NCBI GenBank assembly: GCA_031258895.1
Contig: JAIRMF010000103.1
Location: forward strand, 1 to 6,921
Direction of reading: 5' to 3'
Length of the DNA: 6,921 nt
Source of the DNA: Dysgonamonadaceae bacterium
Lineage (GTDB): Bacteria > Bacteroidota > Bacteroidia > Bacteroidales > Azobacteroidaceae
In this document: positions 1-6,062 of the stretch, in pieces
Layout: the number at the start of each line of letters is the position of its first letter
Numbering within the stretch: the first letter of the stretch is position 1
Notes under the pieces: generated by a model
The model's input: only the letters and a program-made list of their open reading frames with translations
Database searches by the model: none
What the model was told of the DNA's origin: nothing
Translations under genes and position numbers: made by a program

Positions 1-81
1 ATGTTTGGAGATGACGCCGTGAACGAGACAATGTTACAGATAAAATCGAGAAGATTACAATATATAAACTTAAAAGTTTGA
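1..81 (+). CDS. Possible 3' end of an upstream gene (partial)
   Basis: Frame 1 is open from the first base to a TGA at 79-81; the other two + frames close within about 20 nt. The 26 residues end in RRLQYINLKV and match no family I recognise. The stop lies 4 nt before the ATG of the next gene, which is the spacing expected if this is the tail of a co-transcribed upstream gene. An open frame this short is common by chance, and the ATG at position 1 may be an accident of where the window was cut, so support is weak. Confidence 0.25.
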   Translation: MFGDDAVNETMLQIKSRRLQYINLKV

Positions 82-85
82 AATT

Positions 86-1117
86 ATGGTACGATTTAAA
101 ACGATTATTTTCAGTTACCTGCCGAATGAGGCGCATTATAATTATGATACGAAAGTTAAAAAAGAAATTAATGCGAGTCCTCTTCCGGTATTGTCTGCAC
201 TCGGTAACCTCGTGACAGATTACAATGCACTGTACGAGAAAGAAGAAGATATCATGCTGTGGGTCAAGAAGAGTGTCATTACGAAGAAGATTTCGGAGGC
301 CGACCGGAGGATGGGGCGCGCGCTTACGGCACTTCGGGCGCATGTACGCGGTCTGGAATATGATACCGATTCGTTAGTGTCACAGGCCGCGCACAGGGTA
401 TATGTGATGTTGATGAGCTACGGTAATGTCAATGCCAAGCCTTATCAGGACAAAGAAGGCGACGTTCGGGCTATCCTGCGGCAGATTTCGGTCGGAGGTC
501 AGTATCATGGCGATATTATATTGCTTTCCGAGCTTGCCTACGTGATACTGAATTTAGCTACGGAACTTCAAAACGCATTGAACAATCTGGAAGAACTGAT
601 AGCGGAACGTGGCGCCGAATATATCAAGAAACCGGCTATGACGTCGAAAAATGTAAGAAAGCAAATCGAGGCCGTTTACAGGGAGATAGTCACAATCATC
701 AACGCCGGCGCACAGATGGACCTCTCGCCGGGATTTGCCGCGATCATTAACCGGCTGAATCCGGAGATAGAGCTTCTTAACCGCGAACATCACCGCATCC
801 GCCATAGCATCGCCTTTTCACAAACAGAACAGATACCGCCGCAAGAATACACGGGAAAACCGGTGATATTTGTGCCGAAAGTGCTTTACGTGACGCCGAA
901 AGGTAATCTTGAACTTGAACTTGGCCGTGATTTCGACGTTTCGTTCGAAAATAACGTCAGGGAAGGCAATGCAAGATGCATCATCTACGGAAAAGGCGCG
1001 TTCAAAGACAAGAAGATGGTCTCGTTCACGATCAAAAAGACGCCGCCGCCCGAGGTACCGCCGAAAAAGAGCAGGAAACAGGTTAAAGGAAAGAAAGTTG
1101 GTGGTGCTGACGGTTAA
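86..1117 (+). CDS. DUF6261-like family protein with C-terminal beta-rich module and basic tail
   Basis: The product has 343 aa. Residues 1 to about 245 are mostly helical, starting with a segment (FSYLPNEAHYNY, 9-20) that resembles the opening of Bacteroidetes DUF6261 proteins. I make that assignment from memory, and the function of the family is unknown. Residues about 253-318 look like a separate module: YTGKP (255-259), then DFDVSFENN (282-290), GNARCIIYGKG (295-304) and FTIKK. This is the pattern of the small bacterial Ig-like/MBG-type repeats often found in surface proteins. Residues 319-343 form a proline- and lysine-rich tail ending KGKKVGGADG. No signal peptide or membrane segment is visible, so a surface location is not supported. 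The ATG at 86 is the only start that keeps the N-terminal segment. The 3' end of the gene is the first unit of the 82-bp array that follows. Confidence 0.75.
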   Translation: MVRFKTIIFSYLPNEAHYNYDTKVKKEINASPLPVLSALGNLVTDYNALYEKEEDIMLWVKKSVITKKISEADRRMGRALTALRAHVRGLEYDTDSLVSQAAHRVYVMLMSYGNVNAKPYQDKEGDVRAILRQISVGGQYHGDIILLSELAYVILNLATELQNALNNLEELIAERGAEYIKKPAMTSKNVRKQIEAVYREIVTIINAGAQMDLSPGFAAIINRLNPEIELLNREHHRIRHSIAFSQTEQIPPQEYTGKPVIFVPKVLYVTPKGNLELELGRDFDVSFENNVREGNARCIIYGKGAFKDKKMVSFTIKKTPPPEVPPKKSRKQVKGKKVGGADG

Positions 1118-1446
1118 GGCTGTGAGATTGCCCGAGATACCGTCGAAAAGGCGTAGGAAGCAGGTTAAAGGAAAGAAAGTTGGTGGTGCTGACGGTTAAG
1201 GCTGTGAGATTGCCCGATATGTAGCCGAAAAAGAGTAGGAAGCAGGTTAAAGGAAAGAAAATAGGTAATTCTGATGGTTAAGGCGGTGAGATTGCCTAAA
1301 ATGTAGCCGAGAAAGAGCAGGAAGCAGATTAAAGGAAAGAAAGTTGGTGGCGTTGACGGTTAAGGCGATATAATTGTTTAAAATGTTGCCGAAAAAGAGA
1401 AAGAAGCAAGATTAAAGAAAAGAAACGGGTTGTGTTGGCGGTATAT
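1036..1446 (+). repeat. 82-bp tandem array of decayed copies of the preceding gene's 3' end
   Basis: Units are 1036-1117 (the end of the DUF6261-like gene, TAA included), 1118-1199, 1200-1281, 1282-1363 and about 1364-1446, the last with one extra base. Units 1-4 are exactly 82 bp and each ends in the same TAA. Bases 1081-1117 and 1163-1199 are identical over 37 nt. Because 82 is not a multiple of 3, each copy lies in a new frame. Read in their own frames, copies 2-4 still encode RKQVKGKKVGGADG, RKQVKGKKIGNSDG and RKQIKGKKVGGVDG before the stop. Units 3 and 4 carry an in-frame TAG about 18 codons before the terminal TAA. A worn sixth unit may begin near 1447, where ATGTTGCCG recurs 64 bp after 1383. 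No gene is supported in 1118-1555. Confidence 0.93.
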
Positions 1447-1555
1447 ATGTTGCCGGCGTCGCAGAGAATGCTTTTGTAAAGAGGCGTTAGCAGGAATAAC
1501 AATAGTATTTTTATAAAAGTTGAATATATTTTTAATAAATCATTGAGCAATTTTT

Positions 1556-1587
1556 TTTGCACGAATCAAAAATTACAATTATCTTTG
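1556..1587 (+). promoter_or_regulatory. Bacteroidetes-type promoter for the ferredoxin operon
   Basis: A -33 TTTG (1556-1559) is followed by a 20-nt spacer and TATCTTTG (1580-1587), which matches the TAnnTTTG -7 element of the Bacteroidetes primary sigma factor. Transcription would start near 1592-1595, giving a leader of about 15-18 nt before the ATG at 1610. I see no comparable promoter in any spacer from here to 6680, so this one may serve all six downstream genes. Confidence 0.85.
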
Positions 1588-1609
1588 CACATTCAAATTT
1601 TAAAAAATA

Positions 1610-1831
1610 ATGAAGACAAGAGGAACGGTAGTGATAGAAAAAGAGAGATGCAAGGGATGCAATCTCTGTGTAACGGCCTGTCGGTTCGATGTTCTGGAAG
1701 TCGGCAACGTGCCGAACGGCAGAGGCTACAATTTCGCGGCGATGAAAAATCCGGATGCATGTACCGGCTGCACAAACTGCGGATATGTCTGTCCGGATGG
1801 CTGTATAACGATTTACAGGGTGACGAAATAA
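1610..1831 (+). CDS. 2x[4Fe-4S] ferredoxin-type subunit of a 2-oxoacid:ferredoxin oxidoreductase
   Basis: This 73-aa protein has two cluster-binding motifs: C14-x2-C17-x2-C20-x3-C24, and C51-x2-C54-x2-C57-x3-C61 followed by proline. An extra cysteine sits at 65. Each motif should ligand a [4Fe-4S] cluster, so the protein would carry electrons in the cytoplasm. The start is firm because it lies just downstream of a clear promoter and gives the usual N-terminus of small delta-subunit ferredoxins. The next gene encodes the VorB-type alpha subunit, and a small ferredoxin followed by vorB is a common order in Bacteroidales, so this is probably the delta/ferredoxin subunit (VorD/KorD type) of that enzyme. 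The first motif has arginine after C24 where proline is usual, a common variation. Its last codons (TATAACG at 1804-1810, AAATAAT at 1826-1832) are in phase with the 41-bp array that follows. Confidence 0.9.
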   Translation: MKTRGTVVIEKERCKGCNLCVTACRFDVLEVGNVPNGRGYNFAAMKNPDACTGCTNCGYVCPDGCITIYRVTK

Positions 1832-1833
1832 TA

Positions 1834-2038
1834 ACAGAGACGGATATAACATTAATGTAGTTAGGAAAATAAGAACAGAGATGGATATAACGTTAATATA
1901 GTTGGAAAAATAATGACAGAGGCGGATATAACGTTAATGTAGTTGGAAAAATAATGACGGAGACGGAGGTACAATTAATATGGGAGCGAAAACAGTAACA
2001 GAGACATAAGTACTATTAATATTGTGTAAAAAAAAACT
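1834..2038 (+). repeat. 41-bp tandem array, five units, between ferredoxin and vorB
   Basis: The five contiguous units are 1834-1874, 1875-1915, 1916-1956, 1957-1997 and 1998-2038, each exactly 41 bp. Units 2 and 3 agree at 38 of 41 positions and units 1 and 3 at about 35; units 4 and 5 have drifted further. The array starts 2 nt after the ferredoxin stop, and its sixth phase position is exactly the ATG of vorB (2039). The vorB start itself resembles the unit, with 20 of the first 27 bases shared with unit 1. Units read as TETDITLM, MTEADITLM and MTETEVQLI, similar to METEVKLM, the N-terminus of VorB. There is no gene and no recognisable promoter in this stretch. Confidence 0.95.
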
Positions 2039-3130
2039 ATGGAGACAGAAGTAAAATTGATGAAGGGGAATGAGGCGATAGCACATGCCGCTATCCGATG
2101 TGGTGTGGACGGATATTTCGGATACCCCATCACGCCGCAGTCGGAAATAATGGAGACATTGATGGAAGAACGTCCCTGGGAAACAACCGGCATGGTTGTC
2201 CTACAAGCGGAAAGCGAGGTTTCGGCAATCAATATGGTTTACGGAGGCGCGGCCTGCGGCAAAATGGTTATGACGTCCTCGTCAAGCCCGGGGATTAGTC
2301 TCAAACAGGAAGGGATATCCTATATTGCCGGCGCCGAACTGCCCGCACTGATCGTCAACGTGAGCCGAGGCGGGCCAGGCTTAGGCACAATTCAGCCGAG
2401 CCAGGCGGACTATTTTCAAACGGTTAAAGGAGGCGGACACGGCGACTACCGGTTAATTACGCTCGCTCCAAATTCGGTGCAGGAAATGTCCGACCATGTC
2501 GCACTCGGATTCGAACTCGCATTCAAATACCGTAATCCGGCAATGATCCTGACCGATGGAGTGATAGGGCAGATGATGGAGAAAGTGATCCTACCGCCGC
2601 AAAAACAAAGAAAAACAGAAGATGAAATCCGCGAAAAATACCCCTGGGCGACACTCGGAAAGCCCGTCGGCACGAAACACAGAGTCATCACATCCCTCGA
2701 ACTTGACCCTGCCCGAATGGAGGAGAACAATATCCGATTTCAGGAAAAATACCGCGCAATAGAGGAGAACGAAGTATTATATGAGGAATTTCTCTGCGAA
2801 GACGCCGAGTACCTGATAGTGGCCTTTGGCTCGCAGGCGAGAATTTCGAGGAAAGCTATCGAGATGGCGCGGGAAGCCGGAATACGTGCGGGACTTTTCC
2901 GCCCAATCACCCTCTGGCCCTTCCCGAAAAAGCGACTTGCAGAGCTCGCGAAACAGGTAAAAACCATCCTGACAGTCGAACTCAACGCAGGACAGATGGT
3001 GGAAGATGTTCAACTTGCCGTCCAATGCAGCGTCAAAGTCGAACACTTCGGCAGGCTCGGAGGAGTAGTGCCGGCGCCCGACGAGGTTTTTAAAAATCTT
3101 CTGAAGTTAACAGGAGCACGTACACAATAA
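2039..3130 (+). CDS. vorB: 2-oxoacid:ferredoxin oxidoreductase alpha subunit (3-methyl-2-oxobutanoate dehydrogenase VorB type)
   Basis: This 363-aa protein matches the full length of alpha subunits in the 2-oxoacid:ferredoxin oxidoreductase family. The N-terminal pyrimidine-binding domain shows GYPITPQSE (28-36), QAESEVSAINMVYGGAACG (56-74), TSSSSPG (79-85), GGPGLGT (111-117) and LTDGVIGQMME (171-181). The C-terminal domain begins near YLIVAFGSQAR (about 258) and has FRPITLWPFP. With a TPP-binding beta subunit and a gamma subunit, the enzyme decarboxylates branched-chain 2-oxoacids to acyl-CoA and reduces ferredoxin, or runs in reverse for amino acid synthesis. VorB is the closest assignment I recognise, but KorA cannot be excluded from sequence alone. 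The ferredoxin gene lies upstream. The beta and gamma genes expected next are missing. The final codons (ACA CAA TAA) are the first bases of the next 41-bp array. Confidence 0.9.
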   Translation: METEVKLMKGNEAIAHAAIRCGVDGYFGYPITPQSEIMETLMEERPWETTGMVVLQAESEVSAINMVYGGAACGKMVMTSSSSPGISLKQEGISYIAGAELPALIVNVSRGGPGLGTIQPSQADYFQTVKGGGHGDYRLITLAPNSVQEMSDHVALGFELAFKYRNPAMILTDGVIGQMMEKVILPPQKQRKTEDEIREKYPWATLGKPVGTKHRVITSLELDPARMEENNIRFQEKYRAIEENEVLYEEFLCEDAEYLIVAFGSQARISRKAIEMAREAGIRAGLFRPITLWPFPKKRLAELAKQVKTILTVELNAGQMVEDVQLAVQCSVKVEHFGRLGGVVPAPDEVFKNLLKLTGARTQ

Positions 3131-3366
3131 TATAATGGACAATAAATTTAAGGGGGAATTTTATACTATAATATATTGGTATATGAAGTCAGGAGGTGAT
3201 CGTACACAATAATATAGTAGTATATGAAGTCAGGAAGTGATTGTACACAATAATATGGTGTAAGATAATTTTAACAGGTAATTGTATACAATAATATAGT
3301 GTGCAGTGACGTTAAGAAGTAATAGTGCACAATAATTACAGATAAAAAATGGAATACAGGAAAATC
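3121..3366 (+). repeat. 41-bp tandem array, six units, from the vorB stop into the aldo/keto reductase start
   Basis: Units begin at 3121, 3162, 3203, 3244, 3285 and 3326, a strict 41-bp spacing. All open with a form of TACACAATAATATA. The second and third units agree at about 35 of 41 positions and share TATGAAGTCAGG. The first unit contains the last codons and stop of vorB, and the coding sequence before it also fits: TGAAGT (3102-3107) sits in phase with the same word in later units, and GTTAACAGG (3106-3114) resembles TTTAACAGG in the fourth. The sixth unit contains the ATG at 3349. There is no open reading frame or TAnnTTTG promoter in the spacer. The sequence differs from the array before vorB, although the period is the same. 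Confidence 0.95.
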
Positions 3367-4281
3367 GGAAATACTGATATGGAGGTCTCATATCTCTCAT
3401 TTGGAGCCTCCTCGCTCGGCGGAGTCTTCCATCCTCTAAAAGAAAACGACGGAATCCGCGCCGTGCACACAGCCTTAGACAACGGAATAAATTTTATCGA
3501 TGTGTCGCCGTATTATGGGCACGAGAAAGCGGAAACAGTACTCGGGAAAGCAATAAAAAACGTAGATCGCAGCCGGTTTTATCTCTCCACAAAAGTCGGC
3601 AGATACGGCCAAAACGGCGAAAATATCTGGGACTATTCCGCAAAAAAGACGTCCGAAAGCGTATACGACAGCCTAAAACGCCTCAATACAGACTACTTCG
3701 ACGTCGTCAGCGTGCACGATATCGAGTTCGCAGACCTTCGACAGATATGTACCGAAACACTGCCGGCACTGCTCGAAATCCGCCGAAAAGGGCTCGCACG
3801 TTATATCGGATTGACCAACCTAACCCTGAAACACTTCAAATATGTCATCGACAATATCCCCGACAAAACAGTAGAATCGGTGCTTTCCTTCTGTCATTAC
3901 TGCCTGAATGATAACGCGCTCGAAGATTACCTGCCATATTTCGAAGCAAAAAATATAGGCGTCATCAATGCCTCGCCATTTGCAATGGGACTGCTCACAG
4001 AACGCGGAGCGCCCGCCTGGCATCCCGCCCCCAAACCACTGCAAGACCTGTGCCGACAAGCAGTCGATTTCTGCAAAGCAAACGGTAAACAAATCGAAGC
4101 TACGGCACTCAAATACTCAATCTCCAACCCGAAAATCGCAACAACGCTCTTCAGTACAACACGTCCCAAAGCAGTCCTGCAAAATATCCGGTGGGCCGAA
4201 GAACCGTTCGACAAAGAAATATTCAACGAAATAAGAAAAATACTCGAACCAAGACTGAATGATACATGGCTAAACAGCTGA
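3349..4281 (+). CDS. Aldo/keto reductase, L-galactose/L-fucose dehydrogenase-like
   Basis: This 310-aa protein is a full-length aldo/keto reductase with the expected tetrad: D51 (FIDVSPYYG), Y56, K82 (STKVGRYG) and H123 (VSVHDIEF). Several stretches recall plant L-galactose dehydrogenase from memory, including HDIEF with TETLPAL, SFCHYCLND (180-188) and FAMGLLTERGAPAWHPA (211-227). Such enzymes oxidise a C1 sugar hydroxyl with NAD(P)+ to give a lactone; bacterial relatives act on L-fucose or L-galactose. The protein should be cytoplasmic. The next gene is an amidohydrolase of a superfamily that includes sugar lactonases, which fits a dehydrogenase-lactonase pair. The substrate is inferred. 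The ATG at 3349 places the usual YRKIGNTDMEVS start at the N-terminus. Its last bases are duplicated 41 bp downstream. Confidence 0.87.
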   Translation: MEYRKIGNTDMEVSYLSFGASSLGGVFHPLKENDGIRAVHTALDNGINFIDVSPYYGHEKAETVLGKAIKNVDRSRFYLSTKVGRYGQNGENIWDYSAKKTSESVYDSLKRLNTDYFDVVSVHDIEFADLRQICTETLPALLEIRRKGLARYIGLTNLTLKHFKYVIDNIPDKTVESVLSFCHYCLNDNALEDYLPYFEAKNIGVINASPFAMGLLTERGAPAWHPAPKPLQDLCRQAVDFCKANGKQIEATALKYSISNPKIATTLFSTTRPKAVLQNIRWAEEPFDKEIFNEIRKILEPRLNDTWLNS

Positions 4282-4331
4282 AATAATCGCAGAAAAATAA
4301 CAGTTAACGGCAAAATAACCGAAATAAACAA
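4250..4331 (+). repeat. Single 41-bp duplication of the aldo/keto reductase 3' end
   Basis: Comparing 4250-4290 with 4291-4331 gives 22 of 41 identical positions without gaps. Matches concentrate in GGCTAAACAGCTGAAATAAT (4268-4287) against GGCAAAATAACCGAAATAAA (4309-4328), including the region of the stop codon. The 50-nt spacer is thus one 41-bp unit plus 9 nt, and the copy ends exactly before the GTG of the next gene. Taken alone the similarity is modest; the shared period with the two preceding arrays makes it convincing. Confidence 0.65.
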
Positions 4332-5249
4332 GTGAAAATCATTGACGCCCACACCCATCTCTGGCTCCTCCAGAATACGGAAGTCAACGGGTCGAAAATA
4401 CAAACCCTGACAGGAGGAAGATCCCTCTTCATGGGCGAAATCCGACAAATGCTGCCGCCATTTATTGTCGACGGACGAAACACCGCGGAAATCCTGATCT
4501 CAAACATGGATTATGCCCAAGTGTCCGCCGCCGTCGTGACACAAGAATATATCGACGGAATGCAAAATAAATACCTCCGGAAAGTACAACAACAATATCC
4601 AAACCGCCTGCTATGCTGTGGACTCGTAGATGCGCGACGGAAAAATTACCGAACACATGCACAAAAACTCATCAAACAAGGCTTCAAAGCCATAAAACTG
4701 CCGGCAGAAAAATTTATCACGGCAGATCACAGGATATACCTCACCTCAAAGCAAATGATGAGTATGTTTCACCTCATGGAAGACAACAATATACTGCTCT
4801 CAATCGATCTCCACGAAGGAAACGTGCAAGTGTCCGAAATGAAGGAAATAATCGCCGAATGTCCCCAACTGAAAATCGCAATCGGACACTTCGCAATGGT
4901 TACTCGAAAAGGATGGAAAGAACAACTCAAACTCGCCCTCAATAACAACGTCTACATCGAATCAGGAGGCATAACCTGGCTCTTTAACAGCGAATTTTAC
5001 CCCTTCAAAGGCGCAGTAAAAGCAATCCGGGAAGCAGCATCGACGGTAGGAATGGAAAAACTGATGTGGGGTTCCGACTATCCGCGTACAATCACCGCAA
5101 TAACATATCGCATGTCTTACGACTTCATCCTGAAATCAAATATGATCAGTGAGGAAGAAAAAATGCTCTTCCTGAGCGAAAACGCAGCAAAATTCTACAA
5201 CTTCCGTGACTTAGTAGAATTACCCTACATAAAAAATATGTCGGAATAA
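4332..5249 (+). CDS. TIM-barrel metal-dependent hydrolase (amidohydrolase_2 family), possible sugar lactonase
   Basis: This 305-aa protein has the amidohydrolase superfamily metal ligands in order: D5-A-H7-T-H9 at strand 1, K122 in GFKAIKLP, H161 in LSIDLHEG, H186 in IGHFAM and D249 in MWGSDYP. The layout fits the amidohydrolase_2 family (COG2159/COG3618-like), whose members include L-fuconolactone and L-rhamnonolactone hydrolases as well as decarboxylases. It should be cytoplasmic. The start must be the GTG at 4332, because the next in-frame ATG (4431) would remove the HxH motif. It follows a sugar dehydrogenase-like gene by 50 nt, which suggests that it opens the lactone made by that enzyme; this is inference from context. 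No signal peptide is seen. Confidence 0.83.
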   Translation: MKIIDAHTHLWLLQNTEVNGSKIQTLTGGRSLFMGEIRQMLPPFIVDGRNTAEILISNMDYAQVSAAVVTQEYIDGMQNKYLRKVQQQYPNRLLCCGLVDARRKNYRTHAQKLIKQGFKAIKLPAEKFITADHRIYLTSKQMMSMFHLMEDNNILLSIDLHEGNVQVSEMKEIIAECPQLKIAIGHFAMVTRKGWKEQLKLALNNNVYIESGGITWLFNSEFYPFKGAVKAIREAASTVGMEKLMWGSDYPRTITAITYRMSYDFILKSNMISEEEKMLFLSENAAKFYNFRDLVELPYIKNMSE

Positions 5250-5278
5250 CACAGGAAATATACCACGTAAAAAACGAC

Positions 5279-5313
5279 AAAAAAATCCCGATAATGAAAA
5301 AAATCCCGATAAT
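5279..5313 (+). repeat. 18-bp direct duplication across the plsC start codon
   Basis: Bases 5279-5295 and 5297-5313 are identical over 17 nt (AAAAAAATCCCGATAAT), a period of 18 bp. The copy straddles the start codon: the first copy ends with the AT of the ATG, and the second encodes KKIPII. Because 18 is a multiple of 3, the reading frame is preserved, but the first copy is untranslated. Confidence 0.9.
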
Positions 5314-6061
5314 AGCGTATCAAATACTTATATGGTTGCCAATCTTCCTGATATTGACAACCCTCACGGCACTGATAGTGACAGTCGGCTGCATTTTAGG
5401 CGGCGAACGCTTCTTCTCATATCACCCCGGAGTATGGTGGAGCCGTTCGGTATGTTTCATAAGCCTTTGCCCCGTGAAAATCTCAGGACTTGAAAAACTC
5501 GACAGAAAACAGTCCTACATCTTCGTATCAAATCACCAAAGTATCTACGACATATTCCTCATATACGGCTACATCGACCAGCCCATAAAATGGGTCATGA
5601 AAAAAAGCCTGATGAAACTCCCATTAGTAGGATTAGCCTGCAAAAAAGCAGGATTCATCTTCGTCGACGACTCAACGCCACAAGCCGCCGCCAAAACTAT
5701 CGAAAAAGCAAAACAACGCCTCCGTAACGGCAACTCAATAGTAATATTCCCGGAAGGTACACGCTCAAAAACAGGACAACTGCAGAAATTTAAGAAAGGA
5801 GCCAGCCAAATGGCGATCGGTACACATCTCCCAATCGTTCCCGTCACACTGAACGGCACGTATGAAGTGATGTCGCCAAATTCCCTGCTCATAACACCGC
5901 ATCGGCTCGAAATAATTATTCACGACCCCATTCCGGTACCCGAAAGCCGTACGGTCGATATTCGCGACAACGCCATCCTGATACGTGAACTGACCGAGAC
6001 AACAAGCACGAAAATCCGCTCGGCGCTGTGGGAACATCATCAACCGAAAACAGTAAGATAA
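5294..6061 (+). CDS. plsC: 1-acyl-sn-glycerol-3-phosphate acyltransferase (PlsC family)
   Basis: This 255-aa protein, the usual length for the family, transfers an acyl chain to lysophosphatidic acid to make phosphatidic acid at the inner face of the cytoplasmic membrane. Residues 8-37 form a hydrophobic N-terminal membrane segment. Acyltransferase block I is NHQSIYD (80-86, catalytic H81 and D86). Block II lies around KAGFIFVDD (118-126), block III is FPEGTRS (152-158), and block IV is IVPVTLNG (181-188). All catalytic motifs are intact. It follows the hydrolase by 44 nt and precedes the RNase H gene by 1 nt, so it is almost certainly co-transcribed with the latter. Bacteroidetes often carry several PlsC paralogues, so an acyltransferase for another lipid, such as ornithine lipid, remains possible. 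Confidence 0.9.
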   Translation: MKKIPIIAYQILIWLPIFLILTTLTALIVTVGCILGGERFFSYHPGVWWSRSVCFISLCPVKISGLEKLDRKQSYIFVSNHQSIYDIFLIYGYIDQPIKWVMKKSLMKLPLVGLACKKAGFIFVDDSTPQAAAKTIEKAKQRLRNGNSIVIFPEGTRSKTGQLQKFKKGASQMAIGTHLPIVPVTLNGTYEVMSPNSLLITPHRLEIIIHDPIPVPESRTVDIRDNAILIRELTETTSTKIRSALWEHHQPKTVR

Positions 6062-6062
6062 G

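Noticed and set aside
53..80. Promoter for the DUF6261-like gene (AAAGTTTG at 73-80)
   Set aside because: It lacks the TA of the -7 consensus and would place the start at or past the ATG. The gene may instead be read from upstream.
909..1199. Open frame of 96 codons overlapping the end of the DUF6261-like gene and ending in the same tail peptide
   Set aside because: It overlaps the real gene in another frame, and its C-terminus matches only because the second 82-bp unit is a frame-shifted copy of the gene end. No sign of programmed frameshifting was seen.
1329..1852. Antisense open frames opposite the repeat region and the ferredoxin gene
   Set aside because: They lack family resemblance and are explained as shadows of the ferredoxin gene and low-complexity spacer.
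1834..3366. CRISPR-like arrays
   Set aside because: The units are contiguous and similar over their whole length, with no unique spacers between conserved repeats and no cas genes.
3927..4448. 173-codon antisense open frame over the aldo/keto reductase/hydrolase junction
   Set aside because: It overlaps two well-supported genes on the opposite strand and has no recognisable motif.
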